A DNA stretch of 64,000 nucleotides from Myotis daubentonii (GCF_963259705.1 NC_081842.1:34003796-34067795), one strand, 5' to 3'; counted from the stretch's first letter, positions 49,116 through 60,643 are shown. The notes: generated by a model from the sequence alone, not told the origin. Numbers and translations are program-made.

Positions 49116-49632
49116 GCACAAGAAAGGGCTAAAGTTTACTACTCTTAGAACATCTCTGTGATATATCAGCTGTTAATATTTTACACATTTCATTGCTCCA
49201 TCAATATAGTGGCTAAACTAATATCTTTTCCCCAGAAAGAATATAAATGTTGTTTTATATTTGTAATTTTGAAATGTTCATGTGAAATGCACATGTGAAA
49301 TATTTCTAATATTTTACATTTTCATATATCAAGAAAGAGATAAAACAGATAATTTTAAAAAAACAAGGCATGGGCTCACAGAAAACTTTGTTTACCTGAA
49401 CATCTGCTAAGTTATACTAGTAATAATGAATAAAGTATGAAGAATATGCATTAGCTGGTTATCTCTAAACACCCTGCATTGATAGGATTCAAACCTTCCT
49501 AGCTATAGACTTGGTTACCTGAAGCAAGGCTTGCTTTCTGAGCCATCCTGATAATGCATGATGATCCTGCAACTGACATGTCAGCTGAGAGGCAGGCCCT
49601 CTGCTCCTTGGAGTTCTATGTAGAATCCAAAA
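49116..49632. other. Nothing recognised
   Basis: AT-rich, no named element. Confidence 0.4.
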
Positions 49633-49643
49633 GACCTCAGAGG

Positions 49644-49887
49644 GCCCAAGCCAGTTTTGCTCAGTGGATAGAGCATTGGCCTGTGGACTGAAGGGTCCTA
49701 GGTTCAATTCTAGTCAAGGACACATTCCCGGCTTGCGGGCTCTATCCTCAGCAGGGGGCGTGCAGGGGGCAGCCCATCAGTGATTCTCTCTCTTCATTGA
49801 TGTTTCTATCTCTCTCTGCCTCTCCCTTCCTCTCTGAAATCAATAAAAATATATTTTAAAAATAATACATATATTAAAAATAAAGAG
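49644..49887 (+). repeat. VES SINE
   Basis: Sense VES: tRNA-like head (gctcagtggatagagcattg), cctaggttcaattctagt, the CT-rich body and caataaaaatatatttta. TSD gacctca(g/a)agg at 49633-49643 and 49888-49898. Confidence 0.93.
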
Positions 49888-50043
49888 GACCTCAAAGGTT
49901 CATGTCCTCATGACCTCCTCTATCAGCCAATCTCCTGCTTCCAACTGGTACTGTCTTACAAAATGCAACTTATGGATGTGAGGTCTATCTGGCTGTGACA
50001 TCTGTCTCCCCATTGATTTCACATCTGTCACCCCATTGATCAC

Positions 50044-50640
50044 TGTGGGAAACTGTTTATTGCCTTCACTATCTGATAAGCGTAGACAGAGAACCCCCCC
50101 AAGGCTGGGTGCGTTTGAAGCCTTAGCAAAGGTCGGAGCTAGGCGCCACCTCTGTTTGTCTAGACAGTGGTAGCTGAAACTACTCCCCCATTTATTATTA
50201 TGTAAATCCTTGCTGATGGGCTAGTCTGCTTGTTACTAGGGGGTCACCTGCCTAAGGGCTATGCTATGGGTGCATCCCAGATCAATAAAAGCTTGGTGAA
50301 GCCTGAGCACCGGGGGAAGTCCTTCGGGACTTGCGGCCTGGTCCCCCAATATTGCAAAATTATCTCGTGTCTTTTTCTCTCATTTGTTGTGCGGCTCCTC
50401 TTTCAGATACCGAACCCTACTCCACACAGAACGTGGAAGGAGCCTCACTCGACAGATCGCCAGGGTTGATTCTGCTGATTTGGCTGGGTGGGTGTCCCCC
50501 TCCTCCCTCACCAATCCAGGTGCATCCCTCCTGAGGCTGTGGCTAGATCAAAGAGGAGAACTTTTCCTTAGAGAAGAGGAGCAGTCTTCAGTCAAGGGTA
50601 TGTGAGTAGCTGCGCTCCCCTGCTAGAACCTCCAAACAAG
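50044..50640 (+). mobile_element. Class II (betaretrovirus-like) ERV: 5' LTR plus leader, rest missing
   Basis: The LTR-like part (about 50044-50425) starts TG, has a polyadenylation signal in atcaataaaagcttgg and a T-rich U5. Directly after it, at about 50422-50440, aacgtggaagg resembles the end of a lysine-tRNA primer-binding site, followed by leader-like sequence. No viral gene is present, so this is the start of a truncated old provirus and not a simple solo LTR. Class and edges are inferred; no TSD was found. Confidence 0.5.
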
Positions 50641-51429
50641 CTCTCTCAAAATGTAACTCACTTGCCAATTCTCACTCACAACCATTACAATTACCTACAA
50701 CATCCAGTCCTCACAAAATATCCATGACTATGGCATGACTAAGATAGTAATTTTCTGAAGTGCGGAAGAACCCCCACTAGTTTAAGATTGAAACTAGATG
50801 TCTCCTTTCTGTACTCCTGTGGGTTCTTCCCCTGGCTCCCTCCCCATCATTACTTCCTTCTCAGGTTCCTCTCTTCACTGCTCCCCATTTCTTCCTTGCC
50901 TTCCTTTTTCCTTACCTCCTTAAAAGGAAAAACAACAACAACAACAAAAACAACAACAGCAACAATCTTTCCTTGTCCCAAACGAAGAAGTCCCATCATT
51001 TTCTCTGAAGTGTTTGAAATACCCTTGATATCATGTAGACCAAGCATATATGGTAATTTTTTGTAACCTAAACAAGGGCAAAAATTACCTAAACAAAGGT
51101 AATTTTGTGTGTGACCTCAATTCCTAAAAATTCTGGGCTAAATTTTAAGATGATGATTTCTTTGCCACTTCTCCAGTTCTAAAGTAAGTATGGAGAGACA
51201 ACAAGGGATCTAGATATCTAGAAACAGCTTATAAAACAACAACAACAACAACACAACAAATTACTGGGAGGCTATACTGGAGCAAATTATGAGCCTCCTG
51301 ATCTAGGAAGGAAAAGATAAAGTATAGTAAACAAATGTCCAGTTCTCTCCTCGAATGGTTTTCAAAGTACAATTTTATTGAGGCTATTGTGTTTAATAAT
51401 TTTAACTTAAATGATTATAATAATGAACA
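50641..51429. other. Nothing recognised apart from AAC runs
   Basis: Short (AAC)n tracts at about 50931-50964 and 51236-51258. No gene. Confidence 0.45.
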
Positions 51430-51560
51430 TTGATATTCTTATAAGTGTGTAGCATTTCATAGTTGCTAAATTATCTTATACACATTATTCCACTTGAGCC
51501 TCACAGACAAGTCAGGGAGGAAATATCATTTGTTAGGTTTTGTAGATGTCAAGAGAGTGA
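51430..51560 (-). repeat. MIR SINE, antisense
   Basis: ttatcttatacacattattc, cacttgagcctcacagacaa and gtcagggaggaaatatca fit the antisense MIR core. Confidence 0.5.
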
Positions 51561-51639
51561 TTTTTAGAAATGGGATTTCAATTTTAATCCTTCCATATTT
51601 AGCTTCTCAAACTGAGCTAATTTCTGTATATTAAGTGCT

Positions 51640-52140
51640 ACTACTTCCTAAATGGTGACCTCCCTCATACCTTGAATTTCTCCAATTCAATCTCCCTTTG
51701 CAACCAAAAGGATATTTTAAGAATCCAAATTTGCTCACTTCGTATCCTTTATTAAATTGCTTTAGTGCCTCCTCATTGCCTGTAAGATTAAACGTTTTAA
51801 CATGGCATATAAGGTCTTGCATGTTCTGTTCTGAGTCTCTCTTCTCAGTATTATAAGCCATGTAAAATTTTTCTGATTCCTCAATTATACCAAACTCTGA
51901 CTCTAGGGCCTTTTTACAAGTTGTTCTCTCTCCCTAGAAAGTGTTCACCTTTAACCCCCACCTCTTTCTATTAATAATTTTGTCACAAATTGGCTCACTT
52001 TTGAGGTTTGGGTTAAGTATAGCAAACTGTACTAAATCATGGCACCAGACACACTAACTGCTTTTTTATTCATCTGTTTCTGCCAGTAGATTGTAAGATG
52101 TACGAGAGCAGTGGCCATATTGCCTAAAATTACTTGTTGA
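51640..52140 (+). repeat. L2 LINE 3' region
   Basis: Sense L2 pattern: taacatggcatataaggtct, actctgactctagggccttt, then attgtaagatgtacgagagc. Confidence 0.65.
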
Positions 52141-52154
52141 ACTAATTAATTTAG

Positions 52155-52372
52155 GTGTCAGCACGTGATACCTGACCTGTGGGCCAGATCCAGTCCACTA
52201 GCTAAGAGGATTTTAAATTTTACAAGATGAGAAAAAGAAGGAAAAACAAGGAGGAGGAGGAAGAGGGGAAGGAGTAAGAGGAGAAGGACATACATGGACC
52301 TCAATGGTTAAAAAAACCCCACACAACACATTTGTTATGTCTTTTTAAAGGAAAAGTTTTTTGACCTCTAAA
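52155..52372. repeat. Old hAT-like fragment with a purine-rich insertion
   Basis: acctgacctgtgggccagat then ccagtccactagctaagagg matches a common old hAT terminus, and the opposite end tttaaaggaaaagttttttg is its mirror. A GGA-rich run fills the middle. Confidence 0.45.
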
Positions 52373-52495
52373 TTAAAAAATGAAACAATGAAGACATTTT
52401 TATTTCTAATACCTTTAGAATCTTTTGATTATAAGGAGAAAGTTACCAGGCCTGGTATATGCACATTCTAAATGTCAGTTCATCTCATTGATTAA

Positions 52496-52695
52496 TCCTA
52501 TATAATAAAAAGCTAATATGCAAATTGTCCCCTCGATGGGGATTTCAACCAGGAGTTCAACCACGGGGTGGGGCCAGGCCACCAACTGCCCGTGGCCACT
52601 CTTCCTGGCAGCTCCGCCTGATTGGCCTCGATTGCCCTGATCAAGGTGGCTGGCTGAACCCCACCTTTGCATGAATTCGTGCACCAGGCCTCTAG
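52496..52695 (+). mobile_element. HeliBat-type Helitron (H11), short
   Basis: TCCTATATAATAAAAAGC after A; the 3' end has tgcatgaattcgtgca then ccaggcctctag before T. 200 bp. Confidence 0.93.
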
Positions 52696-53309
52696 TACAA
52701 TAAAAACCTCTGATGTGTATTGCCAGGTAACAGTAGCTGCTAGTGGCATGAACCAACTTCAAACGAGGTGCCTTATACCTGCCAAAGTATGATTAGCTTT
52801 TCTACACAAAATGGTTTTCAAGAACAAAATCAACCTAGTAATTTTGGCTTTCTTAGGCTTTGCTTCCCAAAAAATTTTATCCATCAATTGAGAACCCATA
52901 TGAGAAAGAGAAGAAACAAAGCTTTCATTTTAGTTGGTGGCACATCCTCTACTGTTTTTACAAGAAAAGAGTAATCTAGGTAGTTTTCAAAGGAGGAAAA
53001 CAGGTTTTTTATTTTTTTTTATTTCTGCTGCTTTTTAATATGTTTTCAAAGTTGTTACTTAAATAGCTAGCATTGTTAAGGTTTATTTTGCATTCAACCA
53101 CATGCAATTTTATGCATTTTTCCCTTGGCAACCATAGTTTCACTCTTGTCTGCATCAAAATAAAGATATTTAAATAAAGGTTTTCACTTTTCAATTTTTC
53201 TCTACACTTAACAAGTTTGCTGCAAGCTTGCTAATGCTCAAAATATCAATTGACAGGTATGGTAAATAAATAAAATAGACTCATTGGTAATTGATGACCT
53301 ATTTTTAAA
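52696..53309. other. Nothing recognised
   Basis: AT-rich, no named element. Confidence 0.4.
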
Positions 53310-53545
53310 TTGAATTTATTGGGTTGACATTGGTTAATAAAATTATACAGGCTTCAGGTATACAATTTTACAATATATCATCTATATATTGTATTATGTG
53401 TTTACCACCCAAAATCAAATCTCCTTTCTTCATCATTTATCCCCTCTTTCCCATCTTCTACCTCCCTTACCCCCATTCCTTCTGGCAATCATCATACTGC
53501 TGTGTCCATGAGTCTTTTTTTTTTCCTTTGCTTAATCCCTCACTC
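53310..53545 (-). repeat. Old L1 3' UTR, antisense
   Basis: gaatttattgggttgacatt, aggcttcaggtatacaattt and accacccaaaatcaaatctc. Confidence 0.7.
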
Positions 53546-54366
53546 TTCTCACCTAGTCCCTAGTTCCCTCCCCTCTGACAGCTGTTAATCTATTTTGAAA
53601 AAATATTGGCCTCAGTGCTTTTTATAAAATCCCATAAAGATAAATTAGTGTACATAGCCTTTTAATGACAAAGTGTTTTAATAGGATTGGTCAATAAACT
53701 ATGTAAGTTTTCTTGTTAACTTTTTATGATATTTATAAATTTATTTACATAATTAATGTCATTGGAAAACTATGACTTGGCAATTTTAGAGTGCAGTTAT
53801 TGTATATGTATCCTTTTGGTCACTGAGTTGCTTATTGAAAATCTATTAGTTTTCAAGTAGAATTTATTCTCTGCCAAACAAGAGTATGACCATTTGAAGT
53901 GATGGACAGCAACCCAGTCAAATCTGTGCTGTCAAGATTAGTGGGGGCAGTGGGGAGTAACGTCTTTGAAAACAAGGATGAAGTAGACTATGTTGAAAAC
54001 CTACAGGTGGGGATAATTAGAATATTGGCTGCCCATAGTCTTAACATATAGAGTCAGCTAATAGGAGAAATATTTATTGGTTTAAATTTGATTTATTCGT
54101 TTAAATTGTCATTTAATTTATAAAGATTACTTGAAATAAGTGGTATGTTAGTCTACCCCGTGCCATGGTCAGTCCCTTGACAGGTCCTTTACTGGGAAAG
54201 TCACAGAATATGGTTTAGTTCTGAGAACACAAATTGTAGATTCATTATTCAGATATTAGGTACAGATAGGGCTCACACACAGTATTTTTTTTAATGATTC
54301 TCACTCATTTACTTAAGCATATAGCATTTGGAACACTTAATGTATGTAGGATATTTTGATATAAAT
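53546..54366. other. Nothing recognised
   Basis: AT-rich, no named element. Confidence 0.4.
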
Positions 54367-54378
54367 AAGACTAATGTC

Positions 54379-54593
54379 GCCCTGGCCGATTTGGCTCAGT
54401 GGATAGAGCATCGGCCTGGGGACTGAAGGGTCCTCCTGGGTTTTGATTCCTGTGAAGGGCACATGCCTGGGTTGTGGGCTCGATCCCCAGTAGGGGGCGT
54501 GCAGGAGGCAGCTGATCAATGGTTCTCTCTCATCATTGATGTTTCTATCTCTCTCTCCCTCTTCTTTCCTCTCTGACATCAATAATAAAAAAA
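54379..54593 (+). repeat. VES SINE
   Basis: gccctggccgatttggctca head, ggctcgatccccagtagggg, CT-rich body and an A tail. Perfect 12-bp TSD aagactaatgtc (54367-54378 and 54594-54605). Confidence 0.96.
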
Positions 54594-54605
54594 AAGACTA
54601 ATGTC

Positions 54606-55149
54606 TTCTCTAAAGGAGAAGTTTAATTGCGGATAGCAACCTACAAATATTATCATTATAAAGTATTAAAATAAAAGTATAAAAACTGGGCCATGAAAAT
54701 GCAGATCAGGCAGGAAATAAGTATATCTAGTGGATTTTTCATAAAGTTCATATTGGAAAATCACCAAATAACTGTGATAAAATGATAGAAAGAAAACATG
54801 TTTAAACTTGAACAACAACAAAAAAATCCCCACAATTTTCCAAAGATAAGAACATTGAGACTCTCCATTCTTCCTTTGTTGTTTTGTTTTGCACCTGGCC
54901 AGGTAATTAGATTAATGGCAAGAAAGAACTGGCAGACCTTGGTATCATAAAATTCAATTTATAACTTAAGTTCCTTTGACAAAATGTATTATAGACTTTT
55001 TTTTTTAGTAATTTATTACTAGAATACAATGAATAGTCATTAATGATTCAGCTCTCTTGATGTGAATGAAATAACTAAGAATGTTATGTTATCCTCTTTT
55101 AATTGGGCTTTATGTTAAACTCTCTGTTGTTTTATATATTTCTTCATTA
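54606..55149. other. Nothing recognised
   Basis: AT-rich, no named element. Confidence 0.4.
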
Positions 55150-55345
55150 AATCCTTGAACAATATGATGAGCAAGATATTATTATTACTGTTTTATTGAT
55201 GATGACACTAAAGCATGCAGATAGATGTAAAGTAACTTCAGGGGCAGATAAGCAAGGTTTTGGTAGATGGGAGAGCTGGGATATAAACCCAAGGTCAGCT
55301 GAGTCAAAGGCGTATTTTAACCATTGTATTTTACATAGGGAAAGG
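55150..55345 (-). repeat. MIR SINE, antisense
   Basis: ttattattactgttttattg, gagagctgggatataaaccc and gagtcaaaggcgtattttaa. Confidence 0.6.
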
Positions 55346-55413
55346 CAAAATAAAGCTCAGCATGCTTATATCTGAAAAGTTAATAACAAAGGGCATAGGC
55401 CCAGGTTAATCTA

Positions 55414-55798
55414 TCTATACTAATAAAAGAGTAATATGCTAATTAGACTGGGAGACCTTCCAGAGACCTTCCGAATGTCCTTCTGGACAAAGCCGGGGCC
55501 TTGGCTGGCCTGCAAACTGCCGCCAAAAGGCCCTCAGCCTCTTTCCCTTCCAGCCACGACCCCCAATGGGGACCCTCACCCTGAAGGGGGTATGGCCAGC
55601 CTGCAAATGGTCCTCAGCCCCTCTCCCAAGCAGGCCATGCCCCAGCAAGGACCCTCACCTTGCTGGAGGGATGGCCAGTCAGCAAACAGCCATCAGCCCC
55701 TTTCCCAGGCTGGCCCCACCCCCAAATGGACCCCCACTGTGACCTTGGACCCCCTTCAAGGCAGACCAGCCAGCTTCCATCAGTGCACCAGGCCTCTA
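55414..55798 (+). mobile_element. HeliBat-type Helitron (H12), first of a triple array
   Basis: TCTATACTAATAAAAGAG start. The 3' end reaches gtgcaccaggcctcta and is cut there by the TC of H13, so the final G of CTAG is missing. Inside are three units of about 80 bp, each with tggccagc, cagcccctctccca and gaccctcac. Confidence 0.9.
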
Positions 55799-56235
55799 TC
55801 TATACTAATAAAAGGGTAATATTCTAATTAGACCAGGAGACCTTCTGGGAGACCTTCCGGATATCCTTCTGGACAAAGCCATGGTGGTGGGGCCAAGGCA
55901 GAGATGGTTAGGGGCGATCAGGCCAGGAGGGGAGGGCAGCTGGGGGTGATCAGGCTGGTGGGGGGGGGCAGTTGGGGGCAAACAGGCTGGCAGGGGGCGC
56001 AGTTTGGGGCAAGCAGGCTGGTGGGGAGGCAGTTAGGGGCTATCAGGCTGGCAGGCAGGTGAGCGGTTAGGAGCCAGCAGTCCTGGATTGCAAGAGGGAT
56101 GTCTGACTGCTGGTTTAGGCCCAATCCCACAGGGATTGAGCAGCCGGACATCCCCCGAGGGGTCCCAGATTGGAGAGGGTGCAGGCCGGGCTGAGGGACA
56201 CCCCTCTGCACAAATTCCATGCACTGGGCCACTAG
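55799..56235 (+). mobile_element. HeliBat-type Helitron (H13), second of the array
   Basis: TCTATACTAATAAAAGGG start; ends tgcacaaattccatgcac then tgggccactag and T. The middle (about 55915-56080) has about five units of the minisatellite seen in H10 (caggctggcagggggc with ggcagttaggggc). Confidence 0.92.
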
Positions 56236-56245
56236 TATATATATA

Positions 56246-56542
56246 TAGTATATAAAAGCCTCAGTGACCTAATGACCGGTCGACTGCTTGCTATGATGCG
56301 TACTGACCACCAGGGGGAAGACACTCAACACAGGAGCTGCCTCCTGGTGGTCAGTGCACTCCCATAGCCAACCTCTTGCTGCTGGCCAACCTCTCATAGT
56401 CCCTCCCCATGGGCAGCCAGCCCCCATCAGCCCTGATCCAGGGCAGCTGGCCAACCTCCTGTGGTCCCCTCCCCTGCAGCCAGAATCACTGGCCAGGCCA
56501 AGGGACCCCACCCATGCACAAATTTGTTCACTGGACCTCTAG
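56246..56542 (+). mobile_element. HeliBat-type Helitron (H14), third of the array
   Basis: Start approximate (tatataaaagcctcagtgac). The 3' end is caaatttgttcactggacctctag before T. It has two facing CTCF-like motifs, at 56307-56320 (one base off the core) and reversed at 56336-56350. Confidence 0.9.
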
Positions 56543-57139
56543 TATACTATAATTTGGGCATAGTCCTTCATGTATGCTTCTGATGAAAAATTTCAAGATC
56601 TTTTGTGTTTTCCCTGAGATGTTTGACCTGCTGAATCCAAGTTGTATAATTTTGCTCTCTTTATGTACTCACTTTGAACTTGTGTCAAACCAGGAAATAG
56701 TAATTTCAGGATATAGTGGGTATGTATTGTGTAAGACAAACCAAGATGAAGATTGATGAACAATAATTAAACAGTAGGTATAAAATATTTGTTTTTCAGT
56801 TAGATGGTACAATATAAAGTCAAAGATGCTAGAAGATAGTAATATTTTTCTGTTTCTCAGAAAAATTTGCATATGAATTATTGTAAAGTCTCACAAACTT
56901 GGGTGAATTTGGAACTTTAACTTTCTGTTTTCTCATACATGCCCCTTGAATTACTTTTAGGGGAACTACTTTTAGCACCCTCCCTAGTTCTACATGAACT
57001 TTGACTGTACCACTGCTCCATGTGACCCATTATATCAGTGTGATCACTTCAGTATTCCTGTTTTGCCTGGACAACTTCTCAGGACCCAGAAACCTAGTTT
57101 TACAGTTTCACCAAAACCTAAATTTTAATTATAGCATCT
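56543..57139. other. Nothing recognised
   Basis: AT-rich, no named element. Confidence 0.4.
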
Positions 57140-57900
57140 GTGTTAGTTTCCTATTGCTGCTATAACAGTTGCCACACATTTGTTTGTTTAAAATAATACA
57201 AATGTATTATTTTGCACTTCTGGAGGTCACGAATCTAAACTATGGCTAAAATCAAGGTGTCAGAAGAGTTGTATTCCTTCTGGATGCACTAGAGGAGTAT
57301 GTGTTATTGCCTTTTCCAGCTTCTATGGGCCACCTGCATTCCTTGGCTCATGGTGACATCACTCAGACCCCACGTTTCATTGTCATACCTGCTTCCTGAC
57401 TCTGACTCTCCTGCTTCTCTTTTTCCTATATAAGGACCGTTGTAATTACACTTTTTCCTATACAGTGGGGCCTTGACTTACGAGTTTAATTTTTTCCATG
57501 ACGGAGCTCGTAACTCAAATTACTCGTATGTCAAATCTTAAAGTGAACGAGTGAGACACATGATGCTGGGCTGATGTTGTGGCATTCACTGTGATGTTCT
57601 CTGCGCCAACTAGTGGTGGGGTATCTGAAGCTGGCTCATAACCCGAACTTTAGCTCGCAACTCAAAGCAAAAAGTCGGCCGAGAGATGGCCCGTACCTTG
57701 AAAAACTCCTTAGTTGGGACACTCGTAAGTCAAGGCCCTACTGTATAAGGACCCTCCTGGCTGTTACAGGAGAATCTATCTATCTCAAGTTCTTTAACTT
57801 AATCACATCTGCATAGTCTCTTTTCCATGTAAGATAACAGGTTTCAGGGGTGAAGATGTGGACATCCTTTGAAGGGCCATTACTAGATCACAGTAGCTTT
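57140..57900 (-). repeat. MaLR LTR, antisense, split by a MITE
   Basis: tgttagtttcctattgctgc and tgcacttctggaggtcacga at one end, ggacatcctttgaagggcca at the other. A TA-flanked MITE lies in the middle. Confidence 0.7.
57463..57743. mobile_element. Young Tc1/mariner-type MITE with near-perfect TIRs
   Basis: Left cagtggggccttgacttacg and the reverse of the right end cagtagggccttgacttacg agree at 22 of 23 positions over the full TIR. TA target duplications stand at 57461-57462 and 57744-57745. 281 bp, no transposase. Little divergence between ends suggests recent activity. Confidence 0.92.
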
Positions 57901-58124
57901 TATTTGGGATCATGTGTCCCTAAGAACTATATGGTAAAACTTACAAGAAAAGTAATGTCTGCAATTTGCAAAATATGAGCAAAATTCTTTTTCAGTTATA
58001 ATTGACTCAAAGTAATCATTTCAACTCCTGTGATTCTTTCTATTCTCTTCTTCTATTTGTTTCAAATGTTTGGAATAAAATAACTGAACATGAGAATGCA
58101 AGCCAAGTAACTTCACATAGTAAA

Positions 58125-58170
<46 letters not shown>

Positions 58171-58876
58171 TGTGTGTGTTTTCCTTCTGTTTAAGTGCTT
58201 CTTTATTCACCAATGAAAACTGCTTCAGAGCCATCATTGACTAAAAGAGGATGAACTGTGGCATGGATACTAATTATATGTCTATATTACATGTCTTAGG
58301 AATTACTAGGACATCGCAGTCCAAAGAATGGCACCCAGCAAGTTAGGCCTTGCTTTCTACCTACCTTTCAAAAGTCTAATCAATTCTCAAGAAAGAAATC
58401 CCTCTGTTCTTGAGTGTAACCCTTGAATGGTCGTTTTGGTCTTCCCAAGCATCCCTCCCAGTTGTTTGTATTAAAGCTGGTGTTCATTGAGATTTTAAGA
58501 TCTGTTCAGTGCTTGACCAGAGATGACTTCAGTCCTTTAACAGACTGTGCATAAAAGCATATGAATGGATTCCTAAATTCTGATTATGAAACAGAACTTG
58601 AGCTGGAAGGTTTTGAGGTGGGAGTTATCAACGTAATAAAATCTGTGGCGTGGAACAGTGTGCAACTTCAGAAATGACCTGTTCCCTCTCCCTATGCTTC
58701 CTGCCTCTGCAAAAACCTATTTCTGCACAGAAAACACGAAACAAGGGAAGTTTGTTTCAGGTTGCTTGGTGGTTTAATATTTGTTTCATTGAAAGTTTGT
58801 GAAATGTCACCTCATAAATCCCTATTTTTATTTTCATAAGGAATCATTGACATGTAAAAGCCATTTTATTATAATA
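57901..58876. other. Nothing recognised except a TG microsatellite
   Basis: (TG)n at about 58127-58180. No gene. Confidence 0.5.
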
Positions 58877-59372
58877 CTAGAGGCCTGGTGCATGAAAATT
58901 CATGCACTGGGGGGCGGGGGGGGGGGCGTCCATCAGCCTGGCCTGCCCACTCTCACAGTCTGGGAGCCCTCAGGGCGGGAGGTGACCTGGCAATCAGGGG
59001 AAGGTGATGCCCCATCACATCTCTGCTGCTGCCACTTCTGGCAGCACAAGCCTCGGCTGGCCTTGGTTACCTGCGCCTCGGGCCAGCCCTGGGCGGCGGG
59101 GCAGCCACCATCCAAGGCTTGCCTGCGCCTCGGGCTGGCCTTGGGCAGCGGGGGGTCTGAGGGGACTGGGGGACTCTGGAGGCAGGCACGTGGAGTGGCC
59201 AGGCCCATCTTGCCATGCGCCTGCCACCCCAGTGGGGCTGAGGGGACTGGACACCTCCATATTTGAGGGCAGGTCAGTCAATTAGCATATTCCCTCCTTA
59301 TTGACTGTGGGCATCGCCATCTTTGCAACAGTGTGAGGGTCAATTAGCATATTACCTCTTTATTAGATAGGA
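58877..59372 (-). mobile_element. HeliBat-type Helitron (H15), minus, with a doubled 5' end
   Basis: ctagaggcctggtgcatg on the left, tctttattagatagga on the right. A second 5'-end-like stretch (caattagcatattccctcct on +) lies inside at about 59279-59303, 60 bp from the real end. Confidence 0.92.
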
Positions 59373-59653
59373 TAAACATGGGAAATAGTGAGGAACTTTT
59401 TATTCTTAAAAATGACAAAAACATAAAAAATATCACAAAAACATATTTTACTTTCATATTTTTTTAATTTTTAAAATGAAATGATTGACATATGTGAATA
59501 ATGTTATTCATTTCATTTAAGAAAGAAAAAGTTAATCTAGTTTCTTTCTGTGAGCTGTTGTGCCAATGAGCCCTTATCAACTGAACACTATGAAACTCTG
59601 ATACTTATGCCTTGGAATTGTCTAGATTTATCATTAAAAAACCCTCAACATTT

Positions 59654-59887
59654 CTTATTTATTTATTTTTTAAATATATATTTTATTTTATATTTTTACA
59701 TAGAGGAAGAGAGAGGGATAGATAGTCAGAAATATCGATGAGAGAGAAACATTGATCAGCTGCTTCCTGCACACCTCCTACTGGGGATGTGCCCACAACT
59801 AAGGTACATGCCCTTGACTGGAATCAAACCTGGGACCTTTCAGTCTGCAGGCCGATGCTCTATCCACTGAGCCAAACTGGTCAGAGC
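59654..59887 (-). repeat. VES SINE, antisense
   Basis: VES on the minus strand with a 12-bp perfect TSD ccctcaacattt (59642-59653 and 59888-59899). Confidence 0.93.
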
Positions 59888-59904
59888 CCCTCAACATTTA
59901 TTTA

Positions 59905-60140
59905 GTCAGGTTTGACCAGCAGCCACTCAGTGCCCACTGTGCACTAGGCATTGCATTATAATCTAGCACTTCAAATAAAATAAGTTATAGGCACTGTCTG
60001 TAAGATGTTTATATTCCAGCACAGTATTCAAATTCTATTCAAATATAAGAATAGCACTCTTGCCCAATGGTGACACCAACATAAATAAGTTTGGTCCCTG
60101 TCCTGGGGAGCCCAGAATCTGATGTGGAAGGCAGACAGGT
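59905..60140 (-). repeat. L2 LINE tail, antisense
   Basis: cccactgtgcactaggcatt, gtccctgtcctggggagccc and ggcagacaggtaaataaaa. Confidence 0.55.
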
Positions 60141-60467
60141 AAATAAAAAATGCAGCATAGAAATGCAGACAGGTGAATAAGAAATGCAGCATAGTGTATG
60201 TTGAATGGAAGAACTTCAGCATGCACAGGGTCATCAGGTGAGGGGACTACAGGATTGATGGCATAAGCCCACTTACTCTAGTCCAGAGTGTGTTGGTCAC
60301 CCTTGTAGGTCTAGAAACTAGACACTATAAGTGCAGTTGAGGGTGATGATCAACCTCTCAAACAAGGAAATAATGACCTGGATACTGATTAATAAATCAC
60401 TGAAGATGTTCTTTTGCCATGATCAGAATATTCACATTACCTTTCCAGTCACTCCCCTTTCAAATTA

Positions 60468-60643
60468 TCTAAGATAATAAAAGAGTAATATGCTAATTAG
60501 ACTGGATGTCCTTCCAGATGACCTTTTGATGAAGCTGGGGCTATGAAGAAAACTGGGGTCTTGGGTGCCAGAGGGAAGCTGGTGCCGGCAGCCAGGGGAA
60601 GGAAGGCCTACTCTTGCAAAAATTTCGTGCATTGGGCCTCTAG
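60468..60643 (+). mobile_element. HeliBat-type Helitron (H16), shortest copy
   Basis: TCTAAGATAATAAAAGAG start; the 3' end is gcaaaaatttcgtgcattgg then gcctctag and T. Only 176 bp, mostly the two termini. Confidence 0.92.

Noticed and set aside
54379..54460. tRNA-like sequence with A- and B-box-like words
   Set aside because: It is the head of a VES SINE; the SINE body, tail and TSD follow, so it is not a tRNA gene. The same holds for the other VES copies.
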